The position numbers and the translations under genes are program-made. From NCBI GenBank assembly GCA_910586755.1, contig CAJUJM010000086.1, positions 1 to 30,758 of the forward strand: a DNA stretch of 30,758 nt, written 5' to 3'. Below, in pieces: positions 7,192-14,930 of this stretch (position 1 is the stretch's first letter; each line of letters starts with the position of its first letter). Source of the stretch: an uncultured Lachnospiraceae bacterium. GTDB lineage: Bacteria; Bacillota; Clostridia; Lachnospirales; Lachnospiraceae. The notes under the pieces were generated by a model. It ran no database searches. It was not told the DNA's origin and saw only the letters and a list, made by a program, of their open reading frames with translations.

Positions 7192-8538
7192 GTGGATAAT
7201 CAGCTGGTATGGAGGGACGAGTTCAATATTGGGATAAAGGTTATTGACGACGAGCACCAGAGGCTTTTTATGATTATCAACAAACTTTTTGCCCTTAAGG
7301 AGGAAGAGAAGAAGAGCAGGAAGGTATGTCAGGAAGGAATCAAATACTTTAAAGAACATGCATTGAAGCATTTTGAAGCGGAAGAACGTTATATGGAACT
7401 GATTGCCTATGAGGAACTTGAAATGCATAAGCGCCTGCACAGGGATTTTCGGGAGATTTCTCTTCCGGCCCTGGAGAGGGAGTTGGAACGGGAAGACTAT
7501 TCTCATGCTGCAGTGGATCATTTTCTGGCTGTTTGCGCCGGATGGCTTATCGGACATACCCTGACTGAGGACAAGGCAATTGTTGGAGAGAAAAGAAGCA
7601 GATGGGTGGATCTTTTGCCGGAAGAAGAACTGGAGGCCATGAGAAAGGTGATCGTTGAGCTCCTGGAAGATATGTTCCGGTTAAAGGCCCAGGTAATCAG
7701 TGACGCCTATGGCGGGGAAAAGTTTGGGAAAGGTATTTACTACCGCCTGGTTTATGGAAGGGAACAAGATGACGAAAAATGGGAGATTCTTTTAGTTTTT
7801 GAGGACCGGATATTGCTTAATACAGTGGGGAAACTAATGGGAATCAAATCCGATAAGGTTAATATTATGCTGCTTAATGCAGTGAGGTACACGGCATGTC
7901 AATTTGTAAGGCGCGTAATGGATCATTACCCGTCTATCAGATCTTATGAGATGATAGAGGAAAACCTTCTGACTTATGAGCAGTTTCGGGAGGTTTTCGA
8001 GAAAAAGCAGCCCCAGGTCAGCCTGCTGTTTGATACAAATAAGGGCTATTTTTCTTACTGTGTGATTGCGCCCCACCTGCTGGAAGGCGGCATTGGGATT
8101 CCGCTGGATATATCCAATGCAGTGTCAGAGGTGGAAAGATACCTTATGGAAAAAGAGAAGGAGGCAAAGAAGAAAATCCTTGTGGTGGATGACTCCAGCA
8201 CCACAAGACTGGGGATGGAGCGCTTGCTGGAAGAAGATTATGATGTTTCGGAGGTTAACTCAGGCGTGGCTGCAATTCGGGCTATCACGCTGGATAAGCC
8301 GGATTTGGTGCTGCTGGATTATGAGATGCCGGTTTGTGACGGAAGTCATGTATTAGAGATGCTTCGTTCCGAGAAAGAATTTTCGGATATTCCCATTATT
8401 TTTCTGACTTCCAGAGATGACCAGGAAAGTGTGAAAAAAGTTTTGGCGTTAAAAGCGGAGGGGTATCTGTTAAAATATCTGAAGCCTAAGGATATTAAGA
8501 AGAGGATTGATGGCTATTTTGAAAGGAAGGAGGCCTGA
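7192..8538 (+). CDS. Hemerythrin / CheX-like / receiver fusion protein, copy 1
   Basis: The 448-residue protein has three parts. Residues about 1-135 form a bacteriohemerythrin domain with all seven expected di-iron ligands: H22, H60, E64, H79, H83, H122 and D127. Residues about 160-325 resemble a CheC/CheX-type domain (ILLVFEDRILLNTVGKLMG, then AVRYTACQFVRRVM), a weaker call. Residues about 327-445 are a response-regulator receiver with VVDDSS (332-337), phospho-acceptor D376 in LLDYEMP, T406 and a C-terminal Lys in LLKYLKP. There is no DNA-binding output. The likely role is oxygen or nitric-oxide sensing linked to phosphorelay or chemotaxis-type signalling. The start is GTG at 7192, preceded by GAAGGAGG with suitable spacing; the ATG at 7187 is out of frame. 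The next gene is a paralogue. Confidence 0.85.
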   Translation: MDNQLVWRDEFNIGIKVIDDEHQRLFMIINKLFALKEEEKKSRKVCQEGIKYFKEHALKHFEAEERYMELIAYEELEMHKRLHRDFREISLPALERELEREDYSHAAVDHFLAVCAGWLIGHTLTEDKAIVGEKRSRWVDLLPEEELEAMRKVIVELLEDMFRLKAQVISDAYGGEKFGKGIYYRLVYGREQDDEKWEILLVFEDRILLNTVGKLMGIKSDKVNIMLLNAVRYTACQFVRRVMDHYPSIRSYEMIEENLLTYEQFREVFEKKQPQVSLLFDTNKGYFSYCVIAPHLLEGGIGIPLDISNAVSEVERYLMEKEKEAKKKILVVDDSSTTRLGMERLLEEDYDVSEVNSGVAAIRAITLDKPDLVLLDYEMPVCDGSHVLEMLRSEKEFSDIPIIFLTSRDDQESVKKVLALKAEGYLLKYLKPKDIKKRIDGYFERKEA

Positions 8539-8636
8539 AATTTTCAGAGAATCTGTCGGGGTGTCGCGAAATTATCAAAACAAGATGATGAAGCGGCTCC
8601 CTTTGTTTGTTAAGGGTGGTATTAAAAAATAAACGG

Positions 8637-8665
8637 TTGCCTTTTTCGAAATTCTATTGTACTAT
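8637..8665 (+). promoter_or_regulatory. Promoter of second hemerythrin-regulator gene
   Basis: TTGCCT (8637-8642) and TACTAT (8660-8665) are separated by 17 bases, matching the arrangement before copy 1. Transcription would begin near 8672, downstream of the ATG at 8668, so the real start codon must be the later ATG at 8713. Confidence 0.6.
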
Positions 8666-8712
8666 AAATGGAGGAAAATCACGAATCAACGGTGTTGAAG
8701 GAGGAACATGAA

Positions 8713-10050
8713 ATGGATAATCAGCTGGTATGGCAGGATGAGTTCAATATCGGGATAAAGATTATCGATGATGAACATCAAAAGCTCTTTGCCATCATCA
8801 ACAGGCTTTTTGCCCTTAAGGAGGAAGAGAAAAGAGGCAGAAGGGCGTGCCAGGAAGGAATTAAATATTTTAAAGAGCATGCTCTGAAGCATTTTGAGGA
8901 TGAAGAAAGGTATATGGAATTGATTGCCTATGAAGAGTTGGACATGCATAGGCGTTTACATAGAGATTTCCGGGAAAATTCTCTCCCGGCTCTGGAAAAG
9001 GAACTGGAACGGGAAGACTATTCTCCTGCCGCAGTTGACCATTTTTTGGCTGTCTGCGTCGGATGGATCATTGGACATACCCTTACGGAAGACAAGGCGA
9101 TTGCAGGTGAGAAAAGGAGCAGATGGGGGGATCTTCTGCCGGAACAAGAGCTGGAGGCTGTGAAAAAGGTGATCATAAAGCTTCTGGGAGATATGTTCCA
9201 GCTTAGGGCTCAGGTAATCAGCGATTCCTATGGCGGAGAAAAATTCGGGAAAGGCGTCTACTACCGTTTAGTCTATAGCAGGGAGCAAGACGACAAAAAG
9301 TGGGAGATCCTTTTAGTATTCGAGGATCGGATCCTTATTAATACAGTTGGAAAAATAATGGGCGTCAAATCCGATAAACTGGATATTATGCTGCTAAATG
9401 CGGTGAGATACACGGCATGCCAGTTTGTGAGGCGAGTGATGGGTTACTATCCTTCTATCAAATCTTATGAGATGACAGAGGAAAATCTTCTGACTTATGA
9501 GCAATTCCGGGAGGTTTTCGAGGTAAAGCAGCCCCAGGTCAGCTTGCTGTTTGACACCAGCGAGGGATATTTTTCCTATTGTGTGATTGCTCCTCATCTG
9601 CTGGAACGCGGTATTGGGACTCCCCTTAATGCATCCAATGTAATGTCAGAGGTGGAGAGATACCTTTTGGAGAAGGAGAAACAGACAAAGAAAAAGGTCC
9701 TTGTGGTAGATGACTCCAGCACCATACGGATGGGAATGAAACGGCTTCTGGCAGAAGATTATGACGTATCCGAGGTCAATTCGGGAGTGGCTGCAATTCG
9801 GGCCATTACTTTGGACAGGCCGGATTTGGTATTGTTAGATTATGAAATGCCGGTTTGCGATGGAAGCCATGTATTAGAGATGCTTCGATCCGAGAGAGAC
9901 TTTGCAGACATTCCGGTAATTTTCCTGACCTCCAAGGATGATCAGGAAAGTGTGAAAAAGGTATTGTCTTTAAAGGCAAACGGATATCTGCTGAAATATT
10001 TAAAACCTGCGGATATCAAGAAGCGAATTGATGACTTCTTTAAAAGATAA
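8713..10050 (+). CDS. Hemerythrin / CheX-like / receiver fusion protein, copy 2
   Basis: The 445-residue paralogue of the preceding protein is colinear over its whole length and identical at most positions. The di-iron ligands are kept (DEHQ, HALKHFEDEE, MHRRLH, GHTLTED), as are the receiver residues VVDDSS, LLDYEMP and FLTS and the C-terminal KYLKP. The start is set at 8713 because GAAGGAGG precedes it with the same spacing as in copy 1 and the promoter lies too close to the ATG at 8668. Differences cluster in charged surface positions of the hemerythrin and middle domains. It is followed by a strong terminator, and it has its own promoter, so the two copies can be controlled separately. Role as for copy 1: probable O2/NO-responsive phosphorelay component, inferred from domains. 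Confidence 0.85.
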   Translation: MDNQLVWQDEFNIGIKIIDDEHQKLFAIINRLFALKEEEKRGRRACQEGIKYFKEHALKHFEDEERYMELIAYEELDMHRRLHRDFRENSLPALEKELEREDYSPAAVDHFLAVCVGWIIGHTLTEDKAIAGEKRSRWGDLLPEQELEAVKKVIIKLLGDMFQLRAQVISDSYGGEKFGKGVYYRLVYSREQDDKKWEILLVFEDRILINTVGKIMGVKSDKLDIMLLNAVRYTACQFVRRVMGYYPSIKSYEMTEENLLTYEQFREVFEVKQPQVSLLFDTSEGYFSYCVIAPHLLERGIGTPLNASNVMSEVERYLLEKEKQTKKKVLVVDDSSTIRMGMKRLLAEDYDVSEVNSGVAAIRAITLDRPDLVLLDYEMPVCDGSHVLEMLRSERDFADIPVIFLTSKDDQESVKKVLSLKANGYLLKYLKPADIKKRIDDFFKR

Positions 10051-10076
10051 CAGACATGAATTTACGGGTAATCTGC

Positions 10077-10103
10077 GGACAGCTGGAAACAGCTGTCCTT
10101 TTT
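10077..10103 (+). terminator. Terminator after hemerythrin-regulator copy 2
   Basis: A perfect 9-bp stem, GGACAGCTG (10077-10085) and CAGCTGTCC (10090-10098), encloses a GAAA tetraloop and is followed by five T residues. Confidence 0.9.
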
Positions 10104-10124
10104 GTCCTGCGTAACAAAAACAGC

Positions 10125-10153
10125 TTGCCATATTTTTAACATTGGAGTACAAT
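10125..10153 (+). promoter_or_regulatory. gpmI promoter
   Basis: TTGCCA (10125-10130) and TACAAT (10148-10153) are spaced by 17 bases. It lies between the upstream terminator and gpmI and would give a leader of about 140 nucleotides. Confidence 0.65.
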
Positions 10154-10198
10154 AATTCCCAGAGAGCCTTGGGGCATGAAGGGTTTGAAAGAGGAAGA

Positions 10199-10276
10199 AC
10201 GCCTGTGAAACGTAAGTTTCACATCTGGAATGTGTTCTGACGAACTGGCAGGCGACGAATAGCGGCGCGTGCCGGT
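10199..10276 (+). promoter_or_regulatory. Structured leader upstream of gpmI
   Basis: The leader can fold with an outer helix CGCCT/AGGCG around two hairpins: GTGAAAC-gtaa-GTTTCAC (10205-10222) and GTTC-tgac-GAAC (about 10234-10245). A further CGGC-gcgt-GCCG hairpin lies about 10262-10273, shortly before the ribosome site. I do not match it to a known riboswitch class. It may be an uncharacterised regulatory leader or simple mRNA structure. Confidence 0.35.
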
Positions 10277-10299
10277 ACATTTGAAAGGAGATTATAGAA

Positions 10300-11841
10300 A
10301 TGAGCAAGAAACCAACTGTATTAATGATTTTGGACGGCTATGGCTTAAATGACAACTGCAATCACAACGCAGTCTGCCAGGCAAAAACTCCCGTTATGGA
10401 TCAGCTGATGAAGCAGTATCCTTTTGTAAAAGGCAATGCCAGCGGCATGGCAGTAGGTCTTCCTGACGGTCAGATGGGAAACTCTGAGGTAGGCCATTTA
10501 AACATGGGAGCAGGCCGCATTGTATATCAGGAGCTGACTCGTATTACCAAGTCCATTCAGGACGGCGATTTCTTTGAGATTCCTGCATTTAAAGAGGCAG
10601 TTGCAAACTGTAAGAAATACGATTCTTCTCTTCACATGTACGGACTGGTTTCTGACGGCGGCGTCCACAGCCATATTACCCACATCTACGGCTTGCTGGA
10701 GCTGGCTAAGAGAGAAGGCCTTGAGAAGGTTTATGTACATTGTTTCCTGGACGGACGGGATACCCCGCCTGCATCCGGCAAGGATTTCGTTGCTCAGCTG
10801 GAAGATAAGATGGCGGAAATCGGCGTAGGCAAGGTTGCCACAGTGGCTGGCCGTTACTATGCAATGGATCGGGATAAGAACTGGGATCGGGTGCAGAAGG
10901 CTTACCTGGCATTGACCAAGGGTCAGGGTGTTCCCGCTGATTCTGCAACCGGAGGAATTCAGGCTTCTTACGACCAGGAAAAGTTCGACGAGTTTGTAAT
11001 GCCTACAGTGGTTATGGAAAACGGCGAACCGGTAGCCACCATTAAAGACCATGACTCCATTATTTTCTATAACTTCCGCCCCGACCGGGCAAGAGAGATT
11101 ACCCGGGCTTTCTGTGACAATGATTTTGCAGGATTTGAGAGAGAGAAGAAGCTGGATTTAGTATACGTTTGCTTTACTGATTACGATGAGACTATTGCCA
11201 ACAAGCTGGTTGCCTTCCACAAAGAGAGCATCACCAATACCTTTGGCGAATTCCTGGCAGCTAACAATATGACCCAGGCCAGAATTGCAGAGACCGAGAA
11301 GTACGCCCATGTAACCTTTTTCTTTAACGGCGGAATTGAAGAGCCCAATGAGGGCGAGGATCGGATCCTGGTAAATTCTCCCAAGGAGGTTGCCACCTAC
11401 GACTTAAAGCCGGAGATGAGCGCTCCTGAAGTCGGCAGCAAGCTGGTTGAAGCCATTAAGTCCGGCAAATATGATGTTATCATCATCAATTTTGCCAATC
11501 CGGACATGGTTGGCCATACCGGTGTTGAGGAGGCGGCTATCAAGGCTATTGAGACCGTGGACGGCTGTGTTGGACAGGCAGTAGACGCGGTAAAAGAGAT
11601 GGGCGGCGTAATGTTCATCTGCGCTGACCACGGCAATGCGGAGCAGCTGGTAGACTACGGCACCGGTGAGCCCTGGACTGCCCACACTACTAATCCGGTG
11701 CCCTTTATCCTGGTAAACGCAGACCCGGCTTATAAATTAAGAGAAGGCGGATGTCTGGCTGACATTGCCCCCACCTTGATTGAACTGATGGGGATGGAGC
11801 AGCCTGAGGAAATGACCGGAAAGTCTCTCCTGGTAAAATAG
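10300..11841 (+). CDS. gpmI: 2,3-bisphosphoglycerate-independent phosphoglycerate mutase
   Basis: This cytoplasmic glycolytic enzyme interconverts 3- and 2-phosphoglycerate. The 513 residues match the usual family length. The N-terminal metal site is LMILDGYG with D12, and the phospho-acceptor serine is S62 in QMGNSEVGHLNMGAGR. Other conserved blocks are FLDGRDTPP, AGRYYAMDRD, NFRPDRAREI and the metal-binding FICADHGNAEQ near the C-terminus, followed by the HTTNPVPF block. AAAGGAG lies about 10 bases before the ATG. It is transcribed alone, between its own promoter and a terminator. Nothing in the sequence is unusual apart from the structured leader. Confidence 0.97.
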   Translation: MSKKPTVLMILDGYGLNDNCNHNAVCQAKTPVMDQLMKQYPFVKGNASGMAVGLPDGQMGNSEVGHLNMGAGRIVYQELTRITKSIQDGDFFEIPAFKEAVANCKKYDSSLHMYGLVSDGGVHSHITHIYGLLELAKREGLEKVYVHCFLDGRDTPPASGKDFVAQLEDKMAEIGVGKVATVAGRYYAMDRDKNWDRVQKAYLALTKGQGVPADSATGGIQASYDQEKFDEFVMPTVVMENGEPVATIKDHDSIIFYNFRPDRAREITRAFCDNDFAGFEREKKLDLVYVCFTDYDETIANKLVAFHKESITNTFGEFLAANNMTQARIAETEKYAHVTFFFNGGIEEPNEGEDRILVNSPKEVATYDLKPEMSAPEVGSKLVEAIKSGKYDVIIINFANPDMVGHTGVEEAAIKAIETVDGCVGQAVDAVKEMGGVMFICADHGNAEQLVDYGTGEPWTAHTTNPVPFILVNADPAYKLREGGCLADIAPTLIELMGMEQPEEMTGKSLLVK

Positions 11842-11888
11842 GAAGAGATTCCGGGTTTTGATAGAGGGAATCAAGTGATTGATATTGG

Positions 11889-11959
11889 AGATGCTGCAAG
11901 ATGAAATAGAGGGACTTTTGGTTAGCTGCCCCGGTTTCATTTTGCGGCATCTCTTTTTT
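11889..11959 (+). terminator. gpmI terminator
   Basis: An 18-bp stem pairs AGATGCTGCAAGATGAAA (11889-11906) with TTTCATTTTGCGGCATCT (11935-11952), including two wobbles, with a long loop. CTTTTTT follows. Confidence 0.75.
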
Positions 11960-12059
11960 ATAAAGAAATAAATGTATACAATAAAAATATATTTTTGCTT
12001 GACGGAAAGCAGGTTTTAATCAGAAGGGGATTATGACAGGAGCGAAATTAGTTATGATA

Positions 12060-12117
12060 GAAAAAGGAGCTGTTGCAAAAGCAGATAAATCTGCCAGAGC
12101 AACAGCTCCTTTTTTTC
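12060..12117. terminator. Bidirectional terminator between gpmI and the GH3 gene
   Basis: GGAGCTGTTGC (12066-12076) pairs with GCAACAGCTCC (12099-12109), with an inner GCAGA/TCTGC hairpin. Eight T residues follow on the plus strand and an A tract precedes it, so it can also stop leftward transcription of the GH3 gene, which ends at 12132. I see no gene in 11960-12059. Confidence 0.85.
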
Positions 12118-12131
12118 TATCTGGTTCTCTG

Positions 12132-14579
12132 TCAATCAATCTGAACATCGCAGCCGTAGCAGCGTTTGCCCATTAAGCTCACAGGAGCGCCAGCGATTTC
12201 AAAGGACCGGGAAGCACACAGATCGTCGCTGCTTACGCCGATACTAAGCTCAGCCGGGCCGGGTTCAACGACAAAGTTCATGTCCTCGTTGTAATACCCA
12301 AGAGCAGAAGCCTTTAAGGTAAAGGTAACCTGTTTACTTTCGCCGGGATCCAGGTTTACTCGGGTAAATCCCACCAACTGCATGCAGGGGCGAATTACGT
12401 GAGCACCTGAGAAGTGGTAATAGAGCTGCAGAACCTGATCACCAGTACAATCGCCGGTGTTTGTAATGCGGCAGCTGGCCTGAATAGAGCCATCCGTTGA
12501 AAGCGTGGAGGAGGACAGGGTAAAGTTACTGATATCAAAGGTTGTGTAGCTTAAACCATGTCCAAAGGGGAAGAGAGGCCGGTTTGTGTTGTCCACATAG
12601 CCCCCGGAGAAAATAAGGCTCATAGCGTCGTCGCCGGTATGGTAGCCGCTGCCCATACGGTGGTTATAAACCAAGGGAAGCTGTCCAATGTGGTGGGGAA
12701 CCGTAAAGGTTAAGTGGCCGCCGGGATTGATGCTGCCGTCCAGAATGTCAGTCAGTACGACGCCGGCTTCTGCACCGGGCATAAAGGCCTGGATCATGGC
12801 GGCGGTATGTTCAGCTGCCCAGGGAAGTGCGAAGACTCCGGGACCGTACAGGATTAGCACAACAGGTTTTCCAGTAGCACACAGCGCTTCCAGAAGCTGC
12901 TGTTGAACGCCTGGAAGATCCAGACTGCTGCGATCTTTGCCCTCGCCGCCGGTTACATTAACCCAACCACAGTTACCGCCCATGGCGGCAATGATAACAT
13001 CGCTGTTATTCGCCGCATCCAGGGCCTGGGCAAAACCGGAAGTATCGTTTCCGATAATTTTGCAGCCTTCAGAATAATTGACTGTAAAACGATCCCTCAG
13101 CGCACTTTGCAGGCTGCGGCTGCCCATTTTGGAAAGAAGCGTAGGAAGATCATCCAGCATAGCCTGATCTTTGGCAGAGAACATGGCCAGGGTATCTGCA
13201 AAGAGATTGGGACCGCCAAAACCGCTTTCTTTCTTCTTGACATTGGCCTCATCAGTCATGCCCTGGATAGAAATGGAAGAGCTGTCTTCGGCTCCGGCTT
13301 TCATCATTTCGATATAAGCGGGATAGGTATAGCCGCTGATGGGATAGCGGAGGCTGTCAGCATGGGGCCCCACAACCGCCAGCTTAAGCCCTTTTTTAAG
13401 AGGAAGAACACCGTTATTTTTCAGAAGTACGATGGACTTTTCCGCAATGGTGCGGCTGAGAGCACGTTTTTCAGGATTGGTCATGGAGGCGCATACTTTT
13501 TCAATATCTACATAGGGATTTTCAAATAAGCCGTATTCAAATTTGATAGTCAGGATGCGGCGTACAGACTCATCCAGCAGCGCTTCGTCCAATTTGCCCT
13601 CCCGTACATAGTCGGGAAGCTGTGCATAAGCGCCGCCAATGGGGATCTCCGTATCCAGGCCGCCCAGTTTTGCCAACAGGCCGGCTTCTTTATAGGTGCT
13701 GGTAAGATGGAAATAATTGTACATCTTCATGATTGCCGCGCCGTCAGAAGTAAGCATTCCGCGGAATTTCATAGTATCCCGCAGCAAGGTTCGGGAAATC
13801 TTCTTATTTGCACCGACGCACTGGCCGTCGATTTCTCCATAGTTGGCCATCATACCGGAAACGTCGGCTTCATTGGCTGCGGCTTCAAAGGGAGTTGCAA
13901 AAACTTCATATAACTCACGGTCTGTAATGCGGGCGTTGGCGCAGTTTAACCCGCCCTGGCTTTCTGCGTATCCCAGAAAATGTTTTGCGATACAGGCGAC
14001 ACCCTCTTTCTCATCACCCTGCATACCTTTGATATATTCCACACCCATACGGCTGATCAGCAGAGGATCTTCTCCATAGGTTTCATAAGTGCGGCCCCAA
14101 CGGGGATCTCTGGAGACGTCGATAACAGGACTCATAGCTGAATTGATACCGACAGCGCGGCTTTCCTGGCCGATGACAGCAGCCATTTTGCCAGCCAGCT
14201 CAGGTTCCCAGGTGCATCCTACGTTAATCTGAGCGGGAAAAAGAGTTCCACCGGCTGCGGGATAACCGCAGAGATTTTCCGTCTGCAGCGCTACAGGAAT
14301 GCCAAGACGGGTTTCTTCTACAAAATAATGCTGCAAAGTATTGGAGATTTGGGCGATCTGGACCGGATCCACAATACCTACCATAGAATATTGAGTAAAG
14401 CGGCCGTGACCATCTGGGAATTTTTCCCGCAGGGTGTCAACATCTACTTTACCGTCTTTCAAAAAAGACGCAGGCAGATTGCCGCACAACTGGGCGGCTT
14501 TTTCTTCAAGGGTCATGCGGGAAAGTAGATCTTCTACTCGTTCAGGCACAGGACGGGACGGGTCTTTGTATAACTCCAT
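12132..14579 (-). CDS. Glycoside hydrolase family 3 enzyme (beta-glucosidase type)
   Basis: The 815-residue protein has the three-domain GH3 layout. A TIM-barrel carries the RDPRWGRTYETYGED signature (158-171), the KHF motif (199-201) and the nucleophile Asp in MLTSDG (D279). An alpha/beta sandwich domain has VTGGEGKDRSSLDLPGVQQQ, where the acid/base Glu is expected. A C-terminal fibronectin-III-like domain (FPFGHGLSYTTFDI onward) completes it. No signal peptide is present, so it acts in the cytoplasm on imported glycosides. Sugar specificity cannot be read from sequence. The start at 14579 is chosen because GAAAGGAG lies just upstream of it; an in-frame ATG at 14597 has no ribosome site. It diverges from the transporter and sulfatase genes and probably shares their control and substrate. 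The usual SDW after the nucleophile reads SDG here. Confidence 0.9.
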   Translation of the reverse strand: MELYKDPSRPVPERVEDLLSRMTLEEKAAQLCGNLPASFLKDGKVDVDTLREKFPDGHGRFTQYSMVGIVDPVQIAQISNTLQHYFVEETRLGIPVALQTENLCGYPAAGGTLFPAQINVGCTWEPELAGKMAAVIGQESRAVGINSAMSPVIDVSRDPRWGRTYETYGEDPLLISRMGVEYIKGMQGDEKEGVACIAKHFLGYAESQGGLNCANARITDRELYEVFATPFEAAANEADVSGMMANYGEIDGQCVGANKKISRTLLRDTMKFRGMLTSDGAAIMKMYNYFHLTSTYKEAGLLAKLGGLDTEIPIGGAYAQLPDYVREGKLDEALLDESVRRILTIKFEYGLFENPYVDIEKVCASMTNPEKRALSRTIAEKSIVLLKNNGVLPLKKGLKLAVVGPHADSLRYPISGYTYPAYIEMMKAGAEDSSSISIQGMTDEANVKKKESGFGGPNLFADTLAMFSAKDQAMLDDLPTLLSKMGSRSLQSALRDRFTVNYSEGCKIIGNDTSGFAQALDAANNSDVIIAAMGGNCGWVNVTGGEGKDRSSLDLPGVQQQLLEALCATGKPVVLILYGPGVFALPWAAEHTAAMIQAFMPGAEAGVVLTDILDGSINPGGHLTFTVPHHIGQLPLVYNHRMGSGYHTGDDAMSLIFSGGYVDNTNRPLFPFGHGLSYTTFDISNFTLSSSTLSTDGSIQASCRITNTGDCTGDQVLQLYYHFSGAHVIRPCMQLVGFTRVNLDPGESKQVTFTLKASALGYYNEDMNFVVEPGPAELSIGVSSDDLCASRSFEIAGAPVSLMGKRCYGCDVQID

Positions 14580-14648
14580 AACAGGGACTCCTTTCATATA
14601 GAAAATAGTAACAGTAGCTTGGTTTAGGAAAATATGCAGAGAGTTTCT

Positions 14649-14687
14649 TTTGTTAATTAAAATAACAAATTAAAATTCAAAAGTCAA
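14649..14687 (-). promoter_or_regulatory. GH3 promoter with overlapping inverted-repeat operator
   Basis: On the minus strand TTGACT (14687-14682) and TATTTT (14664-14659) are 17 bases apart. The -10 is covered by an inverted repeat, TTTGTTA (14649-14655) and TAACAAA (14663-14669), a plausible repressor site. The ROK protein encoded at 27108-28346 is the obvious candidate regulator, by inference. Confidence 0.55.
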
Positions 14688-14805
14688 TAACTTTGGCAAA
14701 AAATAATGTCTTAACTGAAAAGATTGGCTATTGCAAACAAAAAACTATAGAAAAATTTTGTTGAAAATGTAAAAATTCGGCTCTGCTTTTTGTACAGTAT
14801 TCCCA

Positions 14806-14839
14806 TTGAAAAAACATTAATTTTTTGATTTAATTAAAT
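14806..14839 (+). promoter_or_regulatory. Promoter of the transporter operon with overlapping palindrome
   Basis: TTGAAA (14806-14811) and TTTAAT (14829-14834) are 17 bases apart. The -10 lies inside the perfect palindrome ATTTAATTAAAT (14828-14839). AT-rich sites of this kind suit ROK-type repression. The remainder of the 14580-14930 interval is AT-rich with no gene. Confidence 0.55.
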
Positions 14840-14930
14840 TAACTAATAAATACATTTGGAACTTGAGCATGCATTTTGCGGGAGCAGAGAGTATCCGAAA
14901 AAAATCAAACAAAATTATGGAGGCATTATT

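Noticed and set aside
10154..10290. Known riboswitch (cyclic-di-GMP, guanidine, glutamine or manganese type) in the gpmI leader
   Set aside because: I could not find the conserved core bases of any of these classes, so it is reported only as an unassigned structured leader.
12903..13529. A 208-codon rightward frame inside the GH3 gene
   Set aside because: It lies fully antisense to well-conserved GH3 domains and has no ribosome site or homology that I recognise.
14856..14930. Upstream in-frame start for the binding protein
   Set aside because: It would add 25 residues before a normal lipoprotein signal peptide, and the ribosome site lies before 14931.
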